Part shown: positions 46,855 to 57,748 of the stretch, piece by piece
How the letters are laid out: each line of letters starts with the position of its first letter
Numbering within the stretch: position 1 is the stretch's first letter
DNA from: Trichodelitschia bisporula
Taxonomy: Eukaryota > Ascomycota > Dothideomycetes > Phaeotrichales > Phaeotrichaceae
Length of the DNA: 64,000 nt
Reading direction: 5' to 3'
Assembly (NCBI GenBank): GCA_010356995.1
Contig: ML996688.1
Span: 1,400,579-1,464,578 of the forward strand
Made by a program: the position numbers and the translations under genes
Notes under the pieces: model-generated
What the model saw: the letters and a program-made list of their open reading frames with translations, nothing else
Databases searched by the model: none
What the model was told of the DNA's origin: nothing

Positions 46855-47445
46855 TCAAGCGTTCTCAACCTTCTCGACGGCGCCTTCATCCACTGCTTCC
46901 CCCAGCTCAGCCTTGTCCTCCTCAGTACTCTCCGACACCTTCTTGCGCTTCTCCACTGAGGCGTCATCATTCGACGATCCAAGTTTGACGTCGATGTCCG
47001 TATCTTCCGGAGTTGCGCGCTTGCGCTTATTCCCTGCACGAGTCCTCTTGGGCGCGGCCTTCTTCTTCGGAGTCGCTTGCGGTGATGGGAGACCCTCCTC
47101 TTTCGGCGGAGGGGTCCCGCTGGACTTGGGTCGGATGGGGCCCCCGCCTCTGCAGACAGCGGGGTTGATCCCGTGTGCCTTGAGAAGACATTCCCAACGC
47201 TTGGCTCTATGGAGCTATTAGCAACCGAACTTTATCACAGATGGAGTTAGGCCTTTCTCACGCTGCAGCTTTGCCAATGTTCAACTCTTTTGCGACAGCG
47301 TCGAAGTTCACCTAGGATATGGATTAGTGCACGGACAATTCCCGGTCTGGCATGTCTTTGCCCTGCCACTTTCGGCATGCCGAAGGCATGAAAGAAGATA
47401 GCCCACTACATCGTACGCCGGGGTTGGGTTCGTCGAAGGAGCCAT
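46855..47445 (-). CDS. Small Myb/SANT-like protein, copy 1 of a tandem trio
   Basis: Three exons on the minus strand: 47445-47362, 47311-47262, 47206-46855, giving 161 residues. Residues 12-57 form the single helix-turn-helix repeat: VVGYLLSCLRHAESGR, then VNFDAVAKELNIGKAAA, then AKRWECLLKAHG. The first intron begins with GC (GCAAAG...CTAATC...CCTAG, 50 nt); only this donor keeps the frame into VNFDAVAKEL. The second is a normal 55 nt GT-AG intron. The remaining 100 residues are disordered, with a basic PKRTRAGNKRKR stretch that may be a nuclear signal and an acidic ending. Such one-repeat proteins are common in Pezizomycotina and mostly unstudied. The gene is followed upstream by two relatives in the same direction. 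Confidence 0.82.
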
Positions 47446-48016
47446 GTTGATAGAGAGTTGGATTGATGGAAGGTGATGTGAAAAGAAAGATGGTGGGGTG
47501 GTCTTGGTCTCATATACCAATCCACTCAACAGCCATCTGGTTGCCGTGGCCGTGGACGAGCACGAGAACCTGCATGTCCGGCAAGGTTAACTTTCAGCCT
47601 TGAGTGCAACTGGATTGTCCTGGATTGACCTGGATTGATCCCCACGCAGGGAAGTGGTGACTCAAAGCGGAAATCTGATGGCCCGATTTTAGCCCAGACG
47701 ACCAACAGACGTAACTTGGACACTACGGAGGAGCTGTTTGAAATTCCAAACCCAACAGTGATCTGCACAGACGCCTCCAGGAAGCCTAAAAGTTTAATTC
47801 TCGAATAGTCAATCCGATGCTTGCGTACGTCCAGTTGCTCCATGCGAACTCTCACTGCGGTACAACTTGCCGCATACGGACAGGATCAGACCATACTTTT
47901 CAGGTTGGATTTTATACTAATCACAAGAAATGGCATAGGTCCCACCCAAACTCCCAAGTTCTATCCGAGGACACCGACGCAGACACAGTTAAGCCCCTCC
48001 CCCACAATACCGTCCC
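47446..48016. other. Intergenic within the Myb-like array
   Basis: 571 bases between copies 1 and 2. No gene seen and no long stretch repeated in the other array spacers that I could see by eye. Confidence 0.55.
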
Positions 48017-48588
48017 TCAAAGCGACTCAGCCTTTACGATTATGGGTGCATCTGACGTACCCGCCTCAACCTTGATCGTCGATGCCTGATCCGTCGCCGG
48101 CTCAGCACCAATCTCAGTCTTCACTGCACTCTTATCGTCCTCCTCCACATCCTCGTCTTTCACCTCTCCCTTCACATCCAACTTCTCGCGCTTGACCCGA
48201 CGCCCAGTGGGAAACTCGGCATCCGCATCAGCTTCACTAAGTCTCCGCTTTATCCGGGTACGCCGGATGGGTTCATCCTCGCTGGTATCGTCGAGAACTT
48301 TCTTGCCCTTCATCCCCTTCTTTCCCTTCCCATCCGCGGGCGTTGAACGTTGCCGAGTGGGTAAGTCATCCATGACCTTGCGGAGGCGGTGGAATCTCAT
48401 TCGCGCTGCGTGCCCATTGCTGATGCTGTTGGAGGAGGCGACTATGCTCCAGTCGATCTAGTGCCCGTCGTCAGCCTCACTCACCGTCTGTATGCCCGAC
48501 GGCACGTAAGGATGTAACTCACATGCTTGACCTCCAGTTGTTTGATGATGGCGTAGAGGAACTCCACATTCTGCTTATCGGTGGGCAT
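48017..48588 (-). CDS. Small Myb/SANT-like protein, copy 2, rich in SUMO-type motifs
   Basis: Two exons on the minus strand: 48588-48523 and 48457-48017, giving 168 residues. The repeat is VEFLYAIIKQLEVKH, intron (65 nt), IDWSIVASSNSISNGHAAR, MRFHRLRKVMDD, aligning helix for helix with copies 1 and 3 and with an intron just before the same I/V-D/N-W/F position. Residues 57-94 are basic. The last 60 residues hold six psi-K-x-E motifs, at Lys111 (VKRE), 118 (VKGE), 122 (VKDE), 135 (VKTE), 151 (IKVE) and 164 (VKAE), the SUMO acceptor consensus. A nuclear, SUMO-modified DNA-binding or chromatin protein is inferred. No function is known to me. Confidence 0.85.
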
Positions 48589-49762
48589 GACTGCGGTCTC
48601 ACTTGAGGAGCGAGCGAGCAAAAGACAGTGAGGTTGGAGGACTTTCTTCTCTGGCACGGTATCTGGATCTCTGGACACGGCACTGCTGAGTGAACCCAGA
48701 ACGGTGGCAGAGGCGGATCACGCTGCCTTATTAACCGCTGAGAACAGTACTGGACAAACCTAGTGAACGTTCATCCTCCTGTGTGTTTGGCCGCGTCCGC
48801 GACCTGAAGGCTTGTTCAAAGCTGTCTTTATCCCGCGCTTGTTTGCCTCCGACATGTTTGCGCCTGCGCCGGCAACCATGCTATCTTCACTCTCAGAGCA
48901 TTGTCGGTGCCGTGGGTTTCTGGACGAGGTGCAGGTAAATAATGCCGATATGCCTTTGTGCTGCGGTTCGGGAAGATGCGTCAAAGAATCGCCGATGAGA
49001 CATGGATGTACTGTTAAGGCAGCGTACGGTGTGGATGACAATGGCAAGATAAAGTCACAATATCTCCATGAGTAGCGCTGATCGTTCATGGTGGGCACAT
49101 TGTGAAAGGGGCCGGGTAGGCTGGCCCACAGGGCTACTGTCACTCAGGAAGCCAAACCGTTCGCACCGGTTCTTTCGTACGCTGTACCGATTGCTTTTGC
49201 ATGCTTTGGGGTTTGCTTTGTGGCTTGGGTTTTATTCCGCGGGTTGGTGAGGCTGCCGTAAGGAGTGCGTTTCTGCTGGTTTCTCGGTGTTGGTGGAGTG
49301 TACCAGGGCACTTGCTTGATTTGGTCTTTGATTCAGGGTGCAATGCGTGCCTTTCACGTTCTGTGCGAACTCAACGCAGTTGGGTGGCGATATGGACGTG
49401 CATGCGCGAGATTAGCAAAACATAATGTCGAATGTTAGGAAAACGACGTTCTTGATTGCAAATACAGTATGACTCCTAGAGTAAGAGCTTAATCATTCCA
49501 ATACTCAAGCAGAACAGAAAGATCAACTCATCACCACAAAATAGCAAATACAACTCCTTAGATACATGCTAACAGTTTCAGTGCCAGCCAACCGCTCGTG
49601 AAATCATCCTCCCATTCCACCCCCAGCTTCTTCATGCCATCTCGTACTTGAAATGAGTAAAAGGGGGATTAGCATATGGCGTCACCCGATGCTTGCCTGC
49701 TCAAGACTGTCGAGGTAGTCAGTGCCATACTCCGGTTTAACCTCACCAGAGTGCAGGTACTC
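48589..49762. other. Intergenic within the Myb-like array
   Basis: 1.2 kb between copies 2 and 3, twice the other spacer. Overlapping short frames exist on both strands but none shows the Myb-like helix pattern, so I see no fourth copy. Confidence 0.5.
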
Positions 49763-50270
49763 TTAGAACGATGTATCAAAACCGGTTCTAAATGTGGAGA
49801 TCTTCTGAGGCGAAGGCTTTTTGGGCGAAGGCTTCTTCACCACACGACCCGCTACAACAACGCCTGCAACACCACGACCTATGTGGGTGAATACGACGCA
49901 TGTACTACTGTGGATGGCTGGCAAAATGGCATACCTTTTGACTCCTTCTTGGGTGTCGTCTTCTTAACCTCTTTCTGATGGCGAGGCCAGCGCGCGCTGC
50001 TGGGTTGAAACGAGCAACTGCTCGCCTGTCCACTTTCGATTGCCTTCGCCAACACCTTGACTTTACGAAAAAAACCTTCGACGGCATCATAGGTGGCGGG
50101 CGGGCCGAACACATGCGAAATGGAAGCAAAGTCTATCTGGATAGCAATACCAATCAGACTCGTTGCACGATTGATAATGGGCGGGGATTATGAAGCGGAA
50201 GAAGATGTCTTACCTTTCCATTTTTTTTCACAATGTCAAGGTTCGACACTGGCGAAAAGGCGTTCAACAT
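49763..50270 (-). CDS. Small Myb/SANT-like protein, copy 3, start region uncertain
   Basis: Three exons on the minus strand: 50270-50214, 50136-49935, 49878-49763, giving 124 residues from MLNAFSPVSNLDIVKKNGK. The repeat continues after a 77 nt intron with IDFASISHVFGPPATYDAVE and FFRKVKVLAKA, the same intron position as in the two other copies. The tail is basic with KPSPKKPSPQK repeats. An ATG with better context at 50298 opens a different frame (MGINWKDQKNVERLFASVE) that looks more like the usual family N-terminus but stops just before LDIVKKNGK. So either translation begins at 50270 with a short first helix, or this copy has suffered a one-base frameshift. Possibly a decaying paralogue. 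Confidence 0.65.
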
Positions 50271-51872
50271 TCTTTTGATCTTTCCAATTGATACCCATGG
50301 TTCAAGATGGTGTGGTTAACGAGCTTGTGGGGTGAAAAGCTGAGTGCGGCCGGTGAGAAGGACTTGTCGAGTGCAAAGGGATGGGGATGATAGTAGGAAG
50401 GTAGAAACTGAGAGTGGAAGACTGAACTGACAGGCTGTAGAATGGAATTGGGATCTGTGAGAAGTTTTCGTCCGAGTGCATAACTCCACGGAGCTGGGCG
50501 ACTAAATGGTCGAGGGAGAGGCATATTTGCCCCTGAAGCATGATCAGCCGAGTTAACATCATCTCCAAACATCCTTCATTACTCCATGAACACAGTCTCC
50601 CGTGGGCATCATATCGCTACTCGAGTACCAGCCTCCAGAATACCAAACGGATGTTCGCCAAGTTGTGAAGATGGTTGATTCGGGGGCCATATGCGTATAG
50701 CCACAGACGCCAACCCCGTTCCCCGTCCCCATTACCGTTCGACGGCATTAGTTCCCGGTTTCCCCCCCGCTTGACGTACAGCGGCGCCGTCATGCACATA
50801 CCCGACCCACATATCCGCCTTGCAAAGCCGTCATCATGGGGCAGTGATAGGCAGAATGTAGGATCATGTGAGCAAAGCCTCAAAGACTCTAAGCCCCGCA
50901 ACACTAAGATGTGGCCTATCCTAGGCCACGGGGAAGTTTGATAAGTCTCCGCTATCGGGGTGAGGCCATAGTTTGTCGCCATCACACGGAATGCTGTTGT
51001 TGTGGCGTACCCGTCAGTATGTTACCACCGTGACGGGGCGCAACGCGAACCTCTACGGCTGGGGTTGTCTCCACGCTTCTCCCCTGCATGCAATCGCATA
51101 TGCGGATAAAGATCGCAATCATTGGCGTTAAGGGTGCATGACCTGTGCGTAGGAAAGTTAGTAAATCGGAATCGATTAGCACGAGAATGATATGTACCTA
51201 TGTCAGCCGACATCGCGTCCAGGGAGGTCAATTAGTGCTTCCTTAGCTAGCTGAGCGTAGTCGTAGCATCCCGGGGTCGTTCGGCAGCGCGGCCCGGGAC
51301 GAAGATACCCCCACCGTGAGGCTTTGCTCGTGCCAGCTGATGTTGATACGGCTGGGTACTTCGACGCAAGGTCGTCGTTGAGCGGCCTTCGTACCACCGT
51401 GGTTCTTCTCCGCATATTTCAGCCTTCGGGCAAAAAGGGAAAAAGTCAATTGTGCAACCACCCGTTGTCATTTGGCGATACAGCACGCGGGGGTTTCGGG
51501 TTAGTGATACTCTCACGAAACTCAACAGGTCCTATTTGGCGCTCCCTAGCATGCAGCCGCGTGAGCTTGGCATGTCGCATTTGGGTGGCTGGCGTGCAGT
51601 GATCCAATAGTAAGGCGAGCCTTACAGCCTCGACCTTTTTTTCCTTTTTCGTGCCTGTCTGGGTGATATCATCCACACCGACACACGCAGGGGTATGGGA
51701 TGTAACCGGATGCACTTTACAAACGCCCACAAAAGGCTTCCAAAGAAACCGGGCGCTCGTGCCGATCTGGACGGTGTCACTGGCGGCGAGGGTTGAAGGA
51801 GTGCATGCCGTCCGAAGACAAGATTTCCTTGCACCGGCAGGGGAGAGAACGGGCAAGGATACTTTCACAGAG
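50271..51872. other. Gene-poor stretch
   Basis: 1.6 kb with no supportable gene. All frames over 60 codons overlap in several phases and have no domain. It parts the Myb-like array from the large macrodomain gene. Confidence 0.55.
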
Positions 51873-54800
51873 CTATTCAGATTTCGACCACAGTGCATAG
51901 ATCTCGTGAGACCCGAGCACCTTGTCAACCAGAACATGCTCCCCAGAATAGCTGAACGGAATCCTGGACTCTTTCATCACAGCAGGGTCAATCAGCTTGC
52001 TGCTCAGCTTGGTCATGAGCGCACCCGGCGGGACTACCAGGGCTTGCCCATCCAAAAGAGGGCGGCGCTCAAGCAGATCGGGCCCGCAGAGATACTTCAG
52101 CTGATCTTGAAGGTCAACAATGCCGGAGGCCAGGGCCTCGTCGGCTAGGCTGAAGCCAGGGAAGCGGCATCGTATTATGCGCGCCTGGGCTTCGTTCCAT
52201 ACCTCCAGCTCGGCGCGAAAATCAGCTATCGGAGGCCGACACTCGATGCGAAGAATGATGCCAGGCCACGAATCATTCGAAGTCGGCCTAGAATCGAGGC
52301 TGCGGCGCTCGTGAATAGTCAGAATAGACCCGCTCGTAACTTCGTAGAAGTCTCCGCCAGCGGACGGGAGTTTCAACTCTGCTTGATCCAGACGCAGGAC
52401 AAAGTCGCTTTCTGTGGTGTATAGCAGCCACTTAGTCTGGTTGCGTACGAAGGCACAGATCGCCGCAGACTTGCCATGTCCGAAGTTAGGTGGTCCTGGT
52501 AATACCAAGGTTTGGCTGGCCCACGGTGTAGCACGGACTCCTCCGGATCCGATGTACACGCTAAATCGCTCTGCAGCGGATGAAATGCACTCGTGGCCGA
52601 ACTTCTTAGCCTGTTGCCATGCACGAAGTACTGCAGCATGCTCGGATAGCTCATCATCCTTGCCCACATCCTGCACACTGAAGTGGCTGTATTCACCAGG
52701 GCTTGATGACTGCAACACAGTGAGCCAGAATCTTCACATGGAGGACGTGGCTTGTTAACTCACCTTCCAGTCCCAGGAAACCCCGTAGTAGTCGAGCGTA
52801 TCCATAGACAGAGCGGCCCGACTTACTTGGTTAAAGTGATGCGAATTGTCGGCTGACATATGTCGGCGCCCCCAATCAAACTTTGAAGGCACTCCCATCT
52901 CAGGAGACCAGACCGTGCATACCGTGAGCATAGCCGGGGCTATCTGCCCGTCTCTGTAGGTCTCCAGCTGACACCAGCTGCATGCTTTGTGAAAGCACAC
53001 CAGGCAATTGCGAGTGATCATGGGGCGAGCTGCGCACATGCAGCAGGTCCAAGGCGCTGCGCTTCTCAAGCTCTGGGTATAGGGCGAAGAATTCAAAGAT
53101 GATGACTGGGGGCGGGAAAGCGAAGAACCTGTCCATGAGCGTTGCTGTTGCGGCGGCTGAGGACCGGGAACGGACTCATGAAGCCGGTTTGTCGAAGAGC
53201 GTCGCTGGAAGGAACGCCGTGTAATCTCATCCTGAGCGATATCTAGGCCAAGAGCAAAGTACTCGCTAAATTGAGAAGTCAGCATCGACCTTTTGGGCAG
53301 CAAAATGGTTCACGGCAGCGTCGACACAGTTTGAAAGGCCGGGAAGGTGAATCAAACTCACTTGAGAATTGCTTTGTACATATGCCACAGAGATTTCTGA
53401 GGAGTGGTTAGCATTCCACCTTAGAAAGTCGCCACCCTGCTTACCGTATACACACAGAAGATGACCTGCTTTAGGCTCGTTTCCTTTTCCTCCTCTAAGT
53501 ATCGCTTAACCTCGTCAACCGCAATCTCGGCGGCCTCCGCAGCAAACGACCCCCGATTAAGGTTGGCAAGCGCAAGAGATTTTAACCCCGCACGGGAAGC
53601 CATTTCGAGGCACGCCCGGTATTGGCGACGAAGCACATGCTTTTGACGTGCTTTGGCAGTGAGGCTCGGGGGAGCACCGACGCTGTGGATAACCTTGGAG
53701 CAGGGCAGATAGTGACCATCGGTCATGACGGCGTCCCCTTCACCACAGTCGGGAAGTTGAGCACAGTCACTCTGGAGTAGAGGTCCAGCAGCGTTGAACA
53801 CTGCCGCCCGGAGTTGAGAAACGCCAATGATGCCTAGCCTTTTCGTTGCGGAGATGGCGATAGCCTCAACATCAAGCTTGGATATGTCGTGTTTCACCAA
53901 GCTTATCCGGTCGGTAATCTGAAGTCTCTGTATATGTGACTCGAGAACGGCAGGGGGCGATGTCGAGCGCTTCTTTTGCGGTTGATCAACAGGAGTAGGT
54001 ACCTCAACTGGTGATCTAGTTGCCGGTTCAACTGGTATGAGCGGTTGAACGGATGTCGCTGTTGATGGTTGAGAAGACTGCTCCGATGGCGAGGACGTGG
54101 ACGGCCTGGGAGGAAAGAAGCGGCTAAGACGGCCAAATTAGTGCCCCAACGTTCGAACTACCGAATGGCCTAGGTCTTCACTTACGGAATTGCCTGTTCA
54201 TATGCAACTCTAATGTCTTCGGAAAAGACGCAGAAAACGATGCGGTCAAATTTCTGTCCTGCCTCACTGTCCAGGAGCGATCGTGCTTCATGAGCGGCAA
54301 TGAGAGCCCCGGTAAAGGGAGGGCACGCAAGACTTCCAGTCAATAGCGACGGAATTGCTATGCTACGCACCCCATTCTCCACTGCAAGGGCAAATATGCG
54401 GCGATAGAGTTTTCGGAGAAAGGCCTCGCCATCCGGAAGTGCCGTGGGCCAAGGTACTCCAGCAGCATGAAAGATGAGTTTGCAAGGCAGTTTGTAGCCC
54501 TTGGTCACCACGACTGATCCAGGTTTGCACTGGCCTATAGCCTTCAAGTCGTTGGCAAGTTCAGGGCCTGCAGCATTCGAAACTGCTCGACTCACGGTCT
54601 TGCGTCCACCAGGTGACAGATCAACATGCGTGGGACAAGCAATGGCGTCGACTTGCATCTGGACGATATCCGCAAAGACGAAAGAGAGTTTGCTGTTGGC
54701 GCTCATAGAATATTCCGCCTTAGCCTGGGAGGATGGTGCAAGCTGTCTGTGTTGATAGAGTTCGTCAACGGTTCCTATCATGTGCAGGGGAGTCGGTTTG

Positions 54801-57163
54801 GTGACCTGTCGTTGGCGGAGTTCTTCAAGTTCGTGGAAATCTCGAGGTTCAATCAGTATCATGGGGTTCGCAGCAAGCTGATCCGTCTTGTTTTTGGAGC
54901 TTTCAGCGGTCAGTTAATGGTCTTTGAAGATGATTGAAGCCATGCCTTGGATCAGTGTATAGCACGAAGTGCAACGCGACATCCAAAATCTTTTTGAATG
55001 TCTCAAAGCGCTTTATGAGGTTGAAACCTTCTTGAGCGAAATGGTTTACCAAACTGTCCCAGTTTCTCTCATTGAGTAAATTGTCCTCCGCACCGCGGCT
55101 TGACAGCTCGAATTGTCGGGAGTAGCCATCAAGAGTCATGGAAAGAGTGTCGTGCAGCAATTCAAGGGGGGTTTCAAGGTCAAGTCGGTATCGTTCTTTA
55201 TCAAAACTTCCGAGCCCCGTGGCAAGTGCATGAACCTTAGAAGATATCTTGAGAAGTTGTTGCGTAGTACTGTGAATGACGACGTAGTTCTTTAGGGTTG
55301 GGAGCTGGTGATTAAGCGCATTGAGTTGGCTAACGAATGCATCGACGCCCTCCACAAACTTGAGTAGACGTGAGGCAAGCGGTATATCATTACTCTCATT
55401 CTCCGCACTGCCTTGGCCGGAGCTGACGGAATCCGACCCGGATGTAGTGTTGTCGTATCCTTCTGAAACCGCGAGCGAGTTTGCATCTCCTTGCTGGCTG
55501 TTGTCGACATCTCCGATAAGAAGCACATCCCGCGGAAGTGAAAAGAGAGCTATGCGTTCGAGGTGATTAGCGATGTGACTTTGCAACCCACCATGGACTG
55601 TAGTGGAATCGGCGTAGCAGATGGGACAGTGAGCACGACTGTCAATTGCGGTTGTCCTGGCAGCTGTCACAACATTGGCAAGCTGAGAGTATGTGAGATC
55701 CTTGCCATGATCCACTTCCAGATGACGTTCGAGAGCGCTTCTGGTCTTGAATACAGCATCTATGTGTACCGGGCACTGCCAGAGTTGACGGTGGGATGTT
55801 GCCTCATGCTCTAGCCACTCACGACGGCTGCGGAATATTTGGTCCGGATGCTCGCAATCGGGATATGTACACATGTATGGTGACAAATCTTGCAGCAGAT
55901 GAGACCTAGATATATGTCAACATCAGAAAAAGACACGTACGGACGAGATGCCTACCTCCATCCCCTTTCGGTTTCTCCATATCTTGACGGACATATGATG
56001 AAGCAATAAGGACACTCGAAGTCTCTGCCGCTTTTTGCGTTCGCTGGTATCCCAGGAATTTCGATGGCTCTGCCTGAAAGATCGCGGGCGGTCGTCGCAA
56101 CTGAGGTAACGGACATGGAATCCACTGCTTCATCCAGGCTGACGTGGTGCTTAGTCGCTTCCGTCGCAGAGAGAAGAGTTTGGGGTGTCCGGTCTGTGGG
56201 CGCAACGGGGACATGAGCGGCATCGCGGATTTCCGTGACAGTATGAGCATCGTTGGCCTGATGGAGTCCCGCCTCCTTCTGCTCATCTCGTGCTTCATTT
56301 TCCAGCTCCAAGCGCAGTTCCTTAGCTACAGCGGTGAGCTTTTCTCGATGTCGTCGCCAGTATCGAAACTGTTGACGCCGACGAGTGACTGCCCTGCCCA
56401 ACCGTTTGACTATGAAGTCATCCTTGGCAAACGGAGCAGAACGACCCTGACGGAGGTCTCGGATCGTGTCCTCAACGAACTGCCTGTCGTATGTAGCGTA
56501 CTTTTCGATGAGATCAACACCGGTTTCTCTGTCCATCTCTTTGTACGAAGCCGCCTTCACTCCACGGGAACGGACAGTGGGGCTTCGAATCCTTATGGAT
56601 AACTTGTAGAGGTTATCAATGATGTCCACTACCTCTGAGAGTCGCATAGCAAGTTCATATCGCGGCACATCATCGTCGTCTACGTCGGTACTGGCCAAGG
56701 AGCTGACAGAATCGCCCATGTCACTCCATCCATCATCGGAAACATCGTCATTTGTCGATCTGAGCTCCTCCATAGGCAACCTGTGGCCATGCACGACATC
56801 ATGAGCTACATGCACCTTAGCCATCAAGCAAATGAGAAGGAGCAAGTCAGTGGTCAAACCTTCAATAAGATTCTGATTCAGCTCCGTCAACAGCTTCGTC
56901 ACATTCTCCATCAACAACGGAGACTCTTTGAGGCGATAATCCAGTGATGAGTGCCCGCGCTGCAGCGCTCCCAGATTGCCACACCAAACCCGAAAACGTC
57001 CTTGTTCATCGACGAGCTCCGACGTGGGCATCGCATTCTGGAAGGTATCGGATCCCGTTGCCAACCCAGCCAAAACGTTCTTAAACAGTATCACACATTC
57101 TGATGCCAGACTACTGATAGTCCATACCGTTCCCGGAGTCTCGTTCATGGCCGTTGCCTTCAT
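51873..57163 (-). CDS. Large C2H2-finger protein with two degenerate macrodomains
   Basis: Minus strand, about 1,640 residues. Exons: 57163-55956, 55905 to about 54966, about 54886-54186, 54123-53445, 53396-53362, 53289-52764, 52709-51873. All junctions but the second are well supported. Residues 1-380: alpha-helical, beginning with a segment (FRVWCGNLGALQRGHSSLDYRL) common ahead of fungal C2H2 arrays. About 383-510: four Cys/His units (FECPYC, YMCTYPDC with HEATSH, WQCPVH, HCPICY with HIANH). About 780-945 and 1022-1176: two macrodomains, recognisable from ADIVQMQVDAI, NAAGPEL, IFHAAGVPWP, and HDISKLDVEAI, FNAAGPLL, VIHSVGAPP; the NAAN and GGGV catalytic/binding segments are lost in both. 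About 1270-1295: Cys-rich finger CCMC...NCLVC...CSWC. The last 280 residues are unassigned. Role unknown; reading or sensing of ADP-ribose-like ligands is only inferred. Confidence 0.8.
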
Positions 57164-57748
57164 TGCGGAAAGTTGAATTTGAAAAGGTCCCGTGATTAAG
57201 ATGAGGTTGAGAACTTTGAGATTTGCGCGAGAGCTGTCTCTGCACTGAGAGCCGATGGCGAGACCCCAGACCTCGCTGGGTTCATGTTACATATGTATGT
57301 ATCGGCGTCGAGCAAGGCACTTTCTCTGACTCAAGTGGCTCTGGCAGGCTGTGATGGCTGATGGCCACGACTGACGGCGGGGCAGACTCAAGATGTCGGG
57401 GGCGGTGCCTCGATGTATCTTGGCGAGGATGGGAGCATTTCAAATCCCTTGCAGGCCGTGAGAGTGGCGGTGTCGGTTGCTGCGTGCGAATCGTCCCGTC
57501 TGGCCGCGCCACTACTGCAGGCGGATTCTGGACGTCTGGTCTTTAATATCTTCGTCCTTCCCCACCTAACTCCTTCCTCGATCTCTCCGGAATCAGCCTG
57601 TCCAACTTGGCCAGTTCGACTAATAGAACGTCGGATTTATAGCACAGTTTCTGGCCCCCAAATCAGCCGTACCCCGCACCTGGACATGAGCATATCACTG
57701 TAGAAGAGTGCAACCCACCTGTCTCACGAAGCAGTCAAAGTCAACGCA
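57164..57748. promoter_or_regulatory. Divergent promoter, macrodomain and DUF7580 genes
   Basis: 585 bases between two divergent starts; both promoters must lie here. No TATA box in an obvious place and no repeated operator seen. Confidence 0.5.
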
